Shown: positions 1 through 8,631, counted from the first letter of the stretch. The stretch is DNA of 9,099 bases from CAAGNP01 sp045644725 (GCA_045644725.1 JAZRHK010000120.1:1-9099), one strand, 5' to 3'. A program made the numbers and translations. Notes: a model not told the origin generated them from the sequence alone.

Positions 1-756
1 GGAAAAAGTAGGAATCTCCCTATCGCACTGCTGGTGCAGGAGGCTGAGAAAATTGCAGCAAGCGGCATAAAGGAGATAGTCCTGACCGGGGTCAATACAG
101 GTGATTTCGGGAAGACTACAGGTGAATCGTTTCTTGATCTGCTCAAGGCCCTCAATGGGGTGGAGGGGATAGAGAGATACCGAATCTCTTCGATCGAGCC
201 AAACCTTCTTACTGAGGAGATTGTCAGGTGGATAGCATCGGGGACCAAGTTTCTCCCTCACTTCCATATTCCGCTCCAGTCGGGGTGCGATACTGTGCTT
301 GCCGCCATGAAGAGACGTTACACTACAGATATGTTCAGATCCAAGATAGAACTTATCAGGGAGAACATGTCTCACGTATTTTTCGGTATAGATGTCATAG
401 TGGGTTTCCCGGGTGAGACAGAGGAGCTCTTTATGGAGACTTACCACTTCCTGGAGTCGGTCAAACCTGCATTTATCCATATCTTCCCATATTCGGTAAG
501 GCCAAATACTGTGGCTGCTTCCATGCCCGGTCAGGTAGATTCTCAGGTGAAAGACGAGAGGGTCAAGAGGCTTGAAGAGCTCTCCGACAAACTTCATGCA
601 GAGTTTTATGCCGAAAATAAGGGCAGGGAGGAGGAGGTACTCTTCGAAAGCACTATGAAAGGGGGAATGATGTATGGCTACAGCCGCAATTATATACGTG
701 TAGAGGCCCCTTATGAGAGGGAGAAGATAGGCAAGGTGGTGAAGGTGGTGCTGTAA
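1..756 (+). CDS. mtaB: tRNA t6A37 methylthiotransferase MtaB, 5'-truncated by the window edge
   Basis: This radical-SAM enzyme adds a methylthio group at C2 of N6-threonylcarbamoyladenosine 37, giving ms2t6A in ANN-decoding tRNAs. The frame is open from base 1, and the 251 visible residues are the C-terminal part of a protein usually about 430-440 residues long. The N-terminal MTTase domain and the CxxxCxxC cluster motif therefore lie upstream. What is seen is the later radical-SAM barrel: EIVLTGVNTGDFG (window residues 25-37), RISSIEPNLL (61-70), PHFHIPLQSG (86-95), KRRY (104-107) and GIDVIVGFPGETEE (129-142). A C-terminal TRAM-like RNA-binding segment follows (about 208-251). The SSIEP and FHIPLQSG blocks fit MtaB; MiaB or RimO are less likely. 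The GTG at position 34 is internal, because homology continues before it (GKSRN at residues 1-5). The gene converges on tamB with a 37-bp gap. Its relation to tsaD in this window is functional. Confidence 0.93.
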   Translation, partial: GKSRNLPIALLVQEAEKIAASGIKEIVLTGVNTGDFGKTTGESFLDLLKALNGVEGIERYRISSIEPNLLTEEIVRWIASGTKFLPHFHIPLQSGCDTVLAAMKRRYTTDMFRSKIELIRENMSHVFFGIDVIVGFPGETEELFMETYHFLESVKPAFIHIFPYSVRPNTVAASMPGQVDSQVKDERVKRLEELSDKLHAEFYAENKGREEEVLFESTMKGGMMYGYSRNYIRVEAPYEREKIGKVVKVVL

Positions 757-793
757 AGAGATTCCTGAACGGTCTCGGGGATGAAGTGCCAGT

Positions 794-3700
794 TTACTGG
801 GCTTTCTGTTCTTTTTCAATGGCCTTTTCGGCCTCCATTATCTTCTGTGTTTCGTAGGCTTCTTTCCTTTTCTTGCTCCAGAAAATATTGCGGAGCAGTT
901 CCCTGAATGTGTCAAATTCATCCTGATATGTGAAACCTATACCGTGACGTTGGGTGTTGTCAAGGTAGTTCGAGTAGTCATCCGGAGAGCGGGTGAAAGC
1001 TTTCAGACGCATTTTTCCCCTCTTGTCGAGTTTGACCTCTGCTTCAAAGTCTCCACCCCAGGCCTGGGATACCTGATTGTTTCCTACATTTCCGTTAATA
1101 ACCACACGGTTATTGAATGCCTGGTAAGAGAGGGCCACATCGAACATATCCTGTGCCTTCCCGTCTGTGGCCGGCTGGTAGTTGAAACCGAGGTCAAGAG
1201 GGATGTCAAGCTGCCTGAAGACATTGTTTACCTGATTGGAGAGCATCTCTCCGGCATTTGAATAGAGTATGGTGGAGTTGTTGAAGATGCCAGACTGTTC
1301 ATCAGGGATGAAGCTTCCCGACAGGATCAGTGCCATAAACTGTTTCTGGACCTTGTCGTCTGTACTGAGGGCACTCTCGACGCGACCTTTGGTGATAGGG
1401 TCGAGATCCTTTACATCCACAGTAAAACCGATGTTAGGATTTGACAGGGATCCGCTCATTTTTATACCACAATCCACAGTCCTTCTGTTGCCTACAGCAC
1501 TAGTGTCGGCAATCAGTGTAGATACGGATGCTTTAGTCTGGTATGTAGCTCCAACATTAAGTGTAGTGCTCTTTATATCGCCATTGAAGTTGATGCTTCC
1601 TCCATTGTCAAGGATGAAATCTTTGGCTGTGATCCCCAGCAGTACGAATTTATAGCCACCCTCTTCAATGGTGTAGTCACCTTTTAGGTCCAGTAGTGAT
1701 TTTGAGGGGTCAAGATTGATGTCTACAGTGCCGTTGCCCCTGCATCTGAGTATATCGCCCAGCTGTTTGTTTATCTCAATGAAGAGTTCTGCCTCGGATG
1801 TGACGTTTGTTCGGGCCTTAAGTGCAAAATTGGCTTTGGAGTTCTCTTGGGCAGCAGATTTCCTTTTTTGTATCCTCTTCATCCTTTCCAAATATGGGTC
1901 AATTTTTACAATTTGGTGTGATGTGAATTTAAGAAGTTCCTCATTTTTAGCTGATGCTGCTGAAGATAGCGGGATGTGTATTGCACTTCTGGCATTTGTC
2001 GTGGCGGTCACATCTGCAAAAAGGTTATTGAATGGACCAGTCAGTGTGATGTTTCCTGAGGCAAAGGCATTGCCGTAGAAGGTCTGGTTATCTCTCTCTG
2101 TGGTGTTGAGGCACTGCAGATTGTTGAAGGCCAATGATGCGTCAAGATACATGTTCTTGAAATAGTTGTGCCTCAATGAACCGCTGAGTGTGCCCTCATT
2201 GTTGAATTTGTCAAGAACTTTGATGGAATCAAAGTAGATGCCGCTTCTGTCTAATTTCACATCTCCGCTAGCCACATAGGGGACATTGGTGTATGCCGGG
2301 GTGAATGAGAAATTGTGTATTCTTGTGTTATTGCTGCTTAGGGCCAGTTTATTGTATGTTCCCATAAGGAGAATATCACCTGATATTACACCACCTGTAT
2401 TGATTATGGCACCTTTCAGGAATGGTTCCACTACCGCCAAACTGAACTCCTTAAGGCTTATGTTCATGTTTATGAATTTGCCGTTTGGCTGGTAATATCC
2501 TGAAATGGTGAGAGGATTGAGCCCTTCGTTCTGGTTTTGGAGCAGGAGATTCATCCTGTTCCTATTCTGATCCCATTTGCTGAGTATGTGCAGTTCTCCC
2601 ACTGTACGGTTTTTCAGGGCAATATCTGTTCCGTTGATATCCATAAGGATACTTGGGGTATCATATATTCCTTTCGCGAGGATATTTCCTGTCAAATATC
2701 CTTCAAGATTGATTTTCTTCTTCAGAAGAGCTTCTACGATTGATAGGTCAAATCTGTTGAAATCAATCTCTATACTGTCCAGAGGATTGTCAGAAAGTGC
2801 TCCGTCAATGCGGAGATTCTGCTCCCCGTTGTGAATCATCAGATTTCTGAATGAAAACTCTCTCTTGGCTATCGAAGCATATGACGAATCGATGTGAAGT
2901 TTGTACCCTTGTAAGTTGATGAAGGAGCTGTCTATAAATATGTTTGTCCTGATTTTGCCAGAGAGGTTCCTGTCAAAGTGCAGTGATGATTTTAATTTAA
3001 GCTCATTGCTGTTGTTTATATCATTGTCAAGTTTGCAAAGAAGGTTGATTACCCCATCTTTGGACATAATGTCAATGGTATTGTCGTACAGATTGCCTTT
3101 TCCAATGGTAATGATATCAGTACATAAATTTGCCCGAAGGAGCGAGTCTGGATTTGAGAGATTCATTTCCAGAGATTTGAGCGAATTGTTGCCATATGCA
3201 ATTCTGTCAGAGAAAATCTTGAACTCCAAAGAGTCGTTGTTCCCGATACGGAGAGCAATCTTGGTGCTGTCTGCCAGATAAAGGTCCGGCATAAGGATAT
3301 CAAGTATATCTTCTGTGCCGTTTGTAGTAATGTCAATATCAGTTTTTGCACTGGGGAGATCTTGAGGTTTGTCCAATATAATACCCTTGACTCTGGCGAT
3401 GAAATCTCTAGGGTGCTCGGTAGACTGGTAGTCTGCATTGACAAAAGGGGCATTAAGGACCAGTCTGTAGTTCTGATCCTGGAAAATTGAAGCAAGGGAG
3501 ATGGAATTGAATTTGTACTCCTCATCTCCCCAATATGTTATATTCTTAATGTCAATATTGCCATGGATATCGTTTCCGTAGCTGGTGATATCAGCCATGG
3601 TGCGGAGACTCATCTGTCCTTTCTCCTTGTCGCTAATCAGGTTAAGTGCACCCAAGTTAATGTAAGGAATGTCTGCATAGAAGTTATATACACTTTTTTC

Positions 3701-5227
3701 AGTTATGTCAGAAAGTGTAGCCACACCCTGGAACATCAGGTCAAGATTTGGATCGTGGCTTATAATCTTCCCGTCGAATGTCTCCTGATTGTACTTGCCT
3801 GTAGCAAAGATATTCTTATAATCATATCCTTTGAATCCAAGCTTGTCTATAGTCAGTGAGTCTATATTGATGCCGAGACCTCCATATTCTGCTTTTCTGA
3901 TGGTGATATTAGCTTTGGTCTGGGCACTCAAACTGCCCAGGTTCTTTACCTTCAATATCTCACCAAGGGTCACATCTGTAGTTTTGACTTTTCCCTTGAT
4001 TTGTGTTCCTTTATCTTTTCCTTCTACTTTTGATGATATATCAAAGTCTATTTCTCCTGCAGAGGATGTGAGTGCCCCATCGGCTTCGAAATCGTATATG
4101 GAGCCAAGCATATTACCTCTGAGTCTGAATTTTGTATGTGGAACAGCTGATGCCAATATAGGGTTTGATATCCTTCTTGCAAAATGGGATATCAATTTAT
4201 CAGTATCCTCACTTGTTGATTTGAGGCTGAAGATGTTGGCATCAAATATGGTATTTCTGATTTTTGGAAGCCCTTTTATGGAGATGGCCAAATCAATAAA
4301 GGTTTTCTTGTTTACACTTTCTATTTGAAGTCTTGATGTATGCAAATCTGCTACCGTTCCATGAACCCTGCCGTTGAGATACACCTGCAGGTTATTGCCT
4401 TGCATATATGGGGTGTATATCCCAATTGTGTTGAAGTCAAGGTAAGTATTGGTAAAGTCAACATCCATATCTACCTTCTGTATCCAGTATTTGAGGTCCT
4501 TGGTGCTGTTGTAGCTGAATGTCAGGTAATTTGCCTTTACTCGAGAGAATCCTTCCTGTAGGTCGAGGTTACGGAAGCCGGACGCATTCCTGTTGAGGAA
4601 GAAATCTCCCGAAAGCTTTTTGAGGACAAGACCCGATTTCTCTTTGGCACTTAGAGAATGGATCTTGGCCGTAATTCCCTTTCCCGGTCTAGTGGCGAAG
4701 TCATATGCCCTCAGGTTAATATCGTAGGCATAGATGTTGGTGTAGTCCATACAGCCTGGGGCGACAGGGTGTTTCGGAGGGCGGTAGTCGTGGAAGTAGA
4801 ATCTGTAGTTCTGGACTCTGAGTTCCTTTATGTCAATAATAGGCCCGGTGCTCTTTTGTGTGGTGTCCTTGTCATTGGAAGCTCCGAGGATTCTGCTTAT
4901 GTTGGTCTCTTTCTTTCCCCTCTCTTCTATGTAGTTGAATATGCCGTTTGATACGAAAACCCTGTTAGCTTTGATATTGCCTTTAAGTATCTCTTTGGAA
5001 GATAAGTAGACAGCTACCTTTTCAGCACTGACAAGAGTGTCTCCAGGTCCTCCCGTTATGGCAAAATCCTCCAGTATCACCCTGTTAATGAAAGCTATAC
5101 TTAGTTTGCTGAACTCTATTTTACCATTGATTTTCGGTTCGACTTGTTTGACAATCGTGTGGGCTATGAAATTCTGTACGGCGGGGAGGTGTACGGCAAT
5201 ATGAACCGTAATCAGCACTATTGCCAA
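794..5227 (-). CDS. tamB: TamB-family translocation and assembly module protein (DUF490), about 1477 aa
   Basis: TamB proteins are inner-membrane-anchored, periplasm-spanning beta-groove proteins (AsmA/VPS13-like). They are linked to outer-membrane biogenesis, either with a BamA/TamA-type partner or in phospholipid transport. Seen here: an N-terminal hydrophobic anchor ending in HLPAVQNF, a very long middle of repetitive beta-strand-like sequence, and a typical C-terminal TamB domain at about residues 1160-1445. That domain includes DYTIEEGGYKF, LSGSFIPDEQSG and the NNRVVINGNVG strand. A charged tail rich in K and E closes the protein. E. coli TamB is 1259 aa; Bacteroidota versions are usually nearer 1500, so the length fits. 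The coordinates begin at TTG 5227, the only canonical start codon after the in-frame TAG at 5297-5299. However, the reading frame upstream encodes more of the anchor (LKNIILRVLIVLA), so the true start is probably higher. No TamA partner is in the window. The gene is divergent from tsaD and convergent with mtaB. Confidence 0.9.
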   Translation of the reverse strand: MAIVLITVHIAVHLPAVQNFIAHTIVKQVEPKINGKIEFSKLSIAFINRVILEDFAITGGPGDTLVSAEKVAVYLSSKEILKGNIKANRVFVSNGIFNYIEERGKKETNISRILGASNDKDTTQKSTGPIIDIKELRVQNYRFYFHDYRPPKHPVAPGCMDYTNIYAYDINLRAYDFATRPGKGITAKIHSLSAKEKSGLVLKKLSGDFFLNRNASGFRNLDLQEGFSRVKANYLTFSYNSTKDLKYWIQKVDMDVDFTNTYLDFNTIGIYTPYMQGNNLQVYLNGRVHGTVADLHTSRLQIESVNKKTFIDLAISIKGLPKIRNTIFDANIFSLKSTSEDTDKLISHFARRISNPILASAVPHTKFRLRGNMLGSIYDFEADGALTSSAGEIDFDISSKVEGKDKGTQIKGKVKTTDVTLGEILKVKNLGSLSAQTKANITIRKAEYGGLGINIDSLTIDKLGFKGYDYKNIFATGKYNQETFDGKIISHDPNLDLMFQGVATLSDITEKSVYNFYADIPYINLGALNLISDKEKGQMSLRTMADITSYGNDIHGNIDIKNITYWGDEEYKFNSISLASIFQDQNYRLVLNAPFVNADYQSTEHPRDFIARVKGIILDKPQDLPSAKTDIDITTNGTEDILDILMPDLYLADSTKIALRIGNNDSLEFKIFSDRIAYGNNSLKSLEMNLSNPDSLLRANLCTDIITIGKGNLYDNTIDIMSKDGVINLLCKLDNDINNSNELKLKSSLHFDRNLSGKIRTNIFIDSSFINLQGYKLHIDSSYASIAKREFSFRNLMIHNGEQNLRIDGALSDNPLDSIEIDFNRFDLSIVEALLKKKINLEGYLTGNILAKGIYDTPSILMDINGTDIALKNRTVGELHILSKWDQNRNRMNLLLQNQNEGLNPLTISGYYQPNGKFINMNISLKEFSLAVVEPFLKGAIINTGGVISGDILLMGTYNKLALSSNNTRIHNFSFTPAYTNVPYVASGDVKLDRSGIYFDSIKVLDKFNNEGTLSGSLRHNYFKNMYLDASLAFNNLQCLNTTERDNQTFYGNAFASGNITLTGPFNNLFADVTATTNARSAIHIPLSSAASAKNEELLKFTSHQIVKIDPYLERMKRIQKRKSAAQENSKANFALKARTNVTSEAELFIEINKQLGDILRCRGNGTVDINLDPSKSLLDLKGDYTIEEGGYKFVLLGITAKDFILDNGGSINFNGDIKSTTLNVGATYQTKASVSTLIADTSAVGNRRTVDCGIKMSGSLSNPNIGFTVDVKDLDPITKGRVESALSTDDKVQKQFMALILSGSFIPDEQSGIFNNSTILYSNAGEMLSNQVNNVFRQLDIPLDLGFNYQPATDGKAQDMFDVALSYQAFNNRVVINGNVGNNQVSQAWGGDFEAEVKLDKRGKMRLKAFTRSPDDYSNYLDNTQRHGIGFTYQDEFDTFRELLRNIFWSKKRKEAYETQKIMEAEKAIEKEQKAQ

Positions 5228-5296
5228 TACGATCAGTACCCTTAATATTATATTTTTTAACCTACTGATAGCAGAAATACCTTTTAACCTACAAAT
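5228..5296 (-). other. Probable N-terminal extension of TamB without a canonical start codon
   Basis: From the in-frame TAG at 5297-5299 down to the TTG at 5227, the minus strand reads ICRLKGISAISRLKN followed by IILRVLIVL, running straight into AIVLITVHIAVHL. Basic residues followed by about 22 hydrophobic residues is a normal signal anchor, whereas starting at TTG 5227 leaves only about 13 hydrophobic residues and no positive charge before them. There is no ATG, GTG or TTG in this frame between the stop and 5227. The candidates are rare starts such as ATT at 5278-5276 or ATC at 5269-5267. The only nearby ATG (5314-5312) is in frame but separated by the stop. An assembly error or a real mutation is also possible. 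Confidence 0.5.
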
Positions 5297-5299
5297 CTA
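5292..5299 (-). promoter_or_regulatory. Possible Bacteroidota -7 box for tamB
   Basis: On the minus strand, TAGATTTG matches the Bacteroidota -7 consensus TAnnTTTG exactly. A TTTG that could serve as the -33 element lies at 5326-5323, but the 23-nt spacer is longer than the usual 19-21. If used, transcription would start near 5280-5286, just upstream of the putative extended TamB N-terminus. That would leave only a short leader and would exclude the ATG at 5314 as the start. Confidence 0.35.
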
Positions 5300-5313
5300 A
5301 TCAAAATATTGCA

Positions 5314-5321
5314 TATTTTTG
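5314..5321 (+). promoter_or_regulatory. Possible Bacteroidota -7 box for tsaD
   Basis: TATTTTTG matches TAnnTTTG and ends 18 nt before the tsaD ATG at 5340, giving a plausible short leader. I find no TTTG at the expected -33 distance, and the region is AT-rich, so a chance match is possible. It would drive tsaD and the co-directional FAD oxidoreductase gene. Confidence 0.35.
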
Positions 5322-5339
5322 CCAAATAAAGTAACGGAT

Positions 5340-6368
5340 ATGTCAACAATTATACTTGGAATAGAGTCCTCTTGTGATGATACATCTGCATCTGTCATCA
5401 GAGACGGGTATATGCTCTCTAACATTATGGCCTCGCAGGAGGTGCACAGGAAATATGGTGGTGTAATCCCAGAACTCGCATCCCGGGCTCACCAGCAGAA
5501 TATCCTCCCGGTAGTGCATCAGGCATTGAAAGAGGCTGGTGTAGAGTTGTCCCAGGTGGATGCCATTGCCTTTACCAGAGGTCCCGGCCTTCTCGGTTCG
5601 TTGCTGGTAGGGACATCATTTGCCAAGGGGCTCTCATTGGCTACAGGCAAACCTCTCGTAGAGGTCAACCATCTTCAGGGGCATATCCTGTCGCATTTTA
5701 TCCAGGAACCCGGCAAGGAGAAGCAGCTCCCGACATTTCCGTTCCTGGCCCTTCTGGTATCCGGTGGCCACTCCCAAATTGTAAGGGTGGATGATTATCT
5801 GAAGTTTGAGGTATTGGGACACACCATCGATGATGCTGTGGGTGAGGCGTTTGACAAATGTGCCAAGATTATGGGACTCGGCTATCCCGGCGGACCTGTA
5901 GTGGACAAATTGGCAAAAGAAGGTGATCCAAACCGTTTCAAATTTGCCAAACCGCATATCCCCGACCTGAACTACAGTTTCAGCGGCATAAAGACATCCC
6001 TCCTCTATTTTTTGAGGGATCAGGTTAAGGAGAACCCTAACTTCATACAGGAGAATATGGCAGATATCTGTGCCTCTTTCCAGAAGACGCTCATTGATAT
6101 TCTGATGGACAAACTCTTGAAGGCGGTGAAACAGACTGGAATCAAGCAGGTGGCCATTGCCGGAGGTGTATCGGCAAACTCAGGCCTTCGCGACAGGATC
6201 AAATCTGAGGGAGAGAAGAGGGGCTGGACCACATTTATCCCTGAGTTCAAGTTTACCACTGACAATGCAGCAATGATAGCCATCACAGGACTGTTCAAGT
6301 TCCAGCAGGGGGTGACAACGTCCCTGGATGTGGCACCCATTTCAAGAGCACTGGAATATAAAGATTAG
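5340..6368 (+). CDS. tsaD: tRNA threonylcarbamoyladenosine transferase subunit TsaD
   Basis: TsaD is the catalytic subunit that transfers the threonylcarbamoyl group from threonylcarbamoyl-AMP to N6 of A37 in ANN-decoding tRNAs. It acts in the cytoplasm with TsaB, TsaE and the TsaC/Sua5 product. The 342-residue length is normal for the family. Visible motifs are the N-terminal ASKHA strand ILGIESSCDDTS (5-16), ELASRAH (45-51), the metal ligands H111 and H115 in NHLQGH, SGGHS (141-145), TIDDAVGEAFDK (162-173), GYPGG (181-185), the glycine-rich AGGVSANSGLR (274-284) and the third likely metal ligand D308 in TTDNAAMIA. The ATG at 5340 is chosen because MSTIILGIESS is the usual family start; a TTG at 5319 in the same frame would add seven atypical residues and overlap the possible -7 box. 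It is followed after 3 bp by the FAD oxidoreductase gene. The enzyme supplies the substrate of MtaB, encoded at the left of the window. Confidence 0.97.
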   Translation: MSTIILGIESSCDDTSASVIRDGYMLSNIMASQEVHRKYGGVIPELASRAHQQNILPVVHQALKEAGVELSQVDAIAFTRGPGLLGSLLVGTSFAKGLSLATGKPLVEVNHLQGHILSHFIQEPGKEKQLPTFPFLALLVSGGHSQIVRVDDYLKFEVLGHTIDDAVGEAFDKCAKIMGLGYPGGPVVDKLAKEGDPNRFKFAKPHIPDLNYSFSGIKTSLLYFLRDQVKENPNFIQENMADICASFQKTLIDILMDKLLKAVKQTGIKQVAIAGGVSANSGLRDRIKSEGEKRGWTTFIPEFKFTTDNAAMIAITGLFKFQQGVTTSLDVAPISRALEYKD

Positions 6369-6371
6369 ATT

Positions 6372-7943
6372 ATGAAGGAGTTTGAAGTAGCATATCCCAT
6401 TGGACACAACCCTTCACAGGAGGAGCTTGTCTCTTCTGCTGCACGTCAGATGGGGCTTCCAAAGGCTAAAGTGGCTTCGGCCGTGGTGGTGAAAAGGTCT
6501 CTTGATGCACGTACCAAAAACATACAATACAGATACAGGATCCAGGGCTATTCGGTGGATGAGCCAAAGTATGAACCATACCAAATACCGGAGTACAAAA
6601 ATGTGGCAGCGGCGCAGCCAGTGATAGTGATCGGTGCCGGTCCCGCAGGCCTGTTTGCGGCACTGCGTCTCCTTCAGAGGGGGTTGAAACCTGTAATTCT
6701 GGAACGTGGCAAGGATGTCCACAAACGCAAGTACGATGTGGCAGCCCTGTCTCGGGAGGGATTTGTCCATCCAGATTCGAACTACTGCTTTGGAGAGGGT
6801 GGTGCAGGTACATTCTCAGATGGAAAGCTCTACACCCGTTCCAATAAGAGGGGCGACCTTCGTGCTGTATTGGCACAATTGGTCCAATTCGGTGCAGCTG
6901 AGAGCATTATGACAGATGCCCATCCTCATATTGGAAGTGATAAACTCCCTGCGATAATGGAGGCCATCCGTCATTGCATAGTGGATCACGGTGGAGAGTA
7001 CCATTTCGGATGTAGGGTAGAGGATTTCATACGTAAGGGGTCAGAATGGGAAGTGGTATGCAGAGTGGAAAATGAGGACGGGACTATGTCCAATGAATAT
7101 TTCTCTGCCCCCTCTGTAATCCTTGCTGCAGGTCACTCTGCCAAGGAGATCTACCGCACTTTTTACGAAAAAGGGTGGGCATTGGAGTCGAAAGGTTTTG
7201 CACTTGGTGTCAGGGTAGAGCATCCACAGGAACTTATCAACAAAATCCAATACAAAGGTGCCAAGCACCATATGTTGCCTCCAGCAGAGTATTCACTTGT
7301 GGAGCAGGTGGACGGAAGAGGGGTATTCTCGTTCTGTATGTGCCCTGGTGGACTTTTGGTCCCCTCGTCATCTACAGCAGGGTCGTTGGTTTTGAATGGA
7401 ATGTCCAATTCCCAACGTTCATCCAAATGGGCCAATGCCGGTATCGTGGTATCCATCAATCCTGAGGATGTACGTGAACAGGATCCCCTTGCCCTTTTGA
7501 GATTTCAGGAGAGTGTGGAGAAGGCGGCATTCGAGATGTCCGGTTCTCTCAAGGCCCCTGCCCAGAGGATGACAGATTTTGTCCGTACCGGCAAAAACAG
7601 ACAAGCGACATCGGGACAGCTGCCGAAGAGCTCCTATTTCCCTGGACTTGTCTCCTGTTCGCTGTCAGATGTACTTCCTGATATTGTGGCGGACAGGATG
7701 AGGAAAGCATTCTTGCTTTTTGACAGGAAGATGAAAGGGTACTACACGCAGGAGGCACTCCTTCTGGCGGTAGAATCCCGTACCTCATCGCCAGTCCGTA
7801 TCCCCCGTAATCCGGAGACACTTCAGCATATTGGCCTTCCGGGGATCTACCCTTGTGGTGAGGGATCGGGCTATGCCGGCGGCATCGTATCCTCTGCTCT
7901 TGACGGAATTAACGTGGCGGATAAGATTACTGGTGCGATGTAA
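6372..7943 (+). CDS. FAD-dependent oxidoreductase of the COG2509 type, substrate unknown
   Basis: A 523-residue flavoprotein-like enzyme, probably cytoplasmic because no signal peptide is visible. Residues 1-75 form a small N-terminal domain with the family-typical KRSLDART stretch (41-48). The FAD-binding Rossmann fold then begins with VIVIGAGPAG (84-93) and the ribose-binding acidic residue E111 in ILERG. Next comes CFGEGGAGTFSDGKL (139-153), a block typical of this family, and ILAAGHSAKEIY in the middle. The C-terminal half ends with IYPCGEGSGYAGGI (492-505), the usual second FAD contact. The family is widespread in bacteria and is annotated as uncharacterised FAD-dependent dehydrogenase, so no substrate can be named. 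The ATG lies 3 bp after the tsaD stop codon, which suggests co-transcription and possible translational coupling. The gene converges on the lipoprotein gene with a 20-bp gap. Confidence 0.88.
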   Translation: MKEFEVAYPIGHNPSQEELVSSAARQMGLPKAKVASAVVVKRSLDARTKNIQYRYRIQGYSVDEPKYEPYQIPEYKNVAAAQPVIVIGAGPAGLFAALRLLQRGLKPVILERGKDVHKRKYDVAALSREGFVHPDSNYCFGEGGAGTFSDGKLYTRSNKRGDLRAVLAQLVQFGAAESIMTDAHPHIGSDKLPAIMEAIRHCIVDHGGEYHFGCRVEDFIRKGSEWEVVCRVENEDGTMSNEYFSAPSVILAAGHSAKEIYRTFYEKGWALESKGFALGVRVEHPQELINKIQYKGAKHHMLPPAEYSLVEQVDGRGVFSFCMCPGGLLVPSSSTAGSLVLNGMSNSQRSSKWANAGIVVSINPEDVREQDPLALLRFQESVEKAAFEMSGSLKAPAQRMTDFVRTGKNRQATSGQLPKSSYFPGLVSCSLSDVLPDIVADRMRKAFLLFDRKMKGYYTQEALLLAVESRTSSPVRIPRNPETLQHIGLPGIYPCGEGSGYAGGIVSSALDGINVADKITGAM

Positions 7944-7963
7944 AGAGTTCGTCGTGTCAGGTC

Positions 7964-8614
7964 TTATTCCATCCTTACTTTTGTGAAGGCGGAAGGGATG
8001 TGAAAGTCCGGTCTGGAGGAGTCGGGACTGATCCAACTGTACCAGAACATTTTATCTTTAGGGTCAAGTGAGGATGATTCCCCACGGAATACCCCTATAA
8101 TCAATGTGTTGTCTTTTTGGAGAAGTTTTGTGTCACGGAGCCATCTGATAGAGATTTGACCTTTTATCTCGTAGCCTTCCGGTATAATCTTGTGCCGGAA
8201 TGTAAGTGAGTCGAAGTCCCAGTCGTAATCAGATTTCCTGTAGTAATGAGCTTCGTAGTCCAGAAGCAGGCCGTTCGGAGCCATCTCTGCCCCATAATAC
8301 TTGCTAAGTAGAGTGTCCCTGCTTATGAATATCTCTGCCCTGTCGCAGCGGGCCATATCTCTCTCATTTTCGCTCTCTATAAAAGTGACCGATGTGTCCT
8401 GGATTGTGAAATGGAAATAAAGATTCTCCCTGTCGTGCCATAGGCGGACTTTGGTGCTGTCGGTGTTTGGACCATTCCAGAAATCTGTGAGTCCGTTGAT
8501 AAAGAAGTGGTCATCTCCGTTTTGGCTGTATGGAATAGTGTAAATCTGTCCAATACAAGCTGTCAGGGATATCAATGATGTGCCGATAATCAATATGAAT
8601 TGTCTGATTCTCAT
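7964..8614 (-). CDS. Small lipoprotein with a CBM9-like (DOMON-type) sugar-binding domain
   Basis: A 216-residue protein. It starts with a basic and hydrophobic signal peptide (MRIRQFILIIGTSLIS) ending in a lipobox LTAC, with C20 as the likely lipidated cysteine. No acidic run follows the cysteine, so there is no clear surface-export signal. The rest resembles the carbohydrate-binding family 9-like domain: INGLTDFWNGP (39-49), VRLWHDRENLYFHFTIQD (56-73), CDRAEIFISRD (90-100), YYGAEMAPNG (106-115), LDYEAHYYRK (118-127), DWDF (131-134) and a late YSWISPDSSRPDFHIPSAF (192-210). Such domains often accompany glycoside hydrolases or act alone; here no carbohydrate enzyme is adjacent, so the ligand is unknown. 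The ATG at 8614 is preferred over GTG 8632 because the GTG overlaps the -7 promoter element. The gene converges on the oxidoreductase gene. Confidence 0.8.
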   Translation of the reverse strand: MRIRQFILIIGTSLISLTACIGQIYTIPYSQNGDDHFFINGLTDFWNGPNTDSTKVRLWHDRENLYFHFTIQDTSVTFIESENERDMARCDRAEIFISRDTLLSKYYGAEMAPNGLLLDYEAHYYRKSDYDWDFDSLTFRHKIIPEGYEIKGQISIRWLRDTKLLQKDNTLIIGVFRGESSSLDPKDKMFWYSWISPDSSRPDFHIPSAFTKVRME

Positions 8615-8631
8615 TAAGAAGTCTCTTTTCA

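Noticed and set aside
789..815. Terminator between the convergent mtaB and tamB genes
   Set aside because: CCAG-TTTA-CTGG followed by a T-rich stretch has only a 4-bp stem and lies across the tamB stop codon; too weak to call.
3163..3525. Minus-strand open frame of 120 codons inside tamB
   Set aside because: It is another frame of the strongly supported tamB coding region, with no recognisable domain.
5319..5339. TTG start for tsaD seven codons upstream
   Set aside because: The family usually begins at MSTIILGIESS, and the TTG falls within the possible -7 box, leaving no leader.
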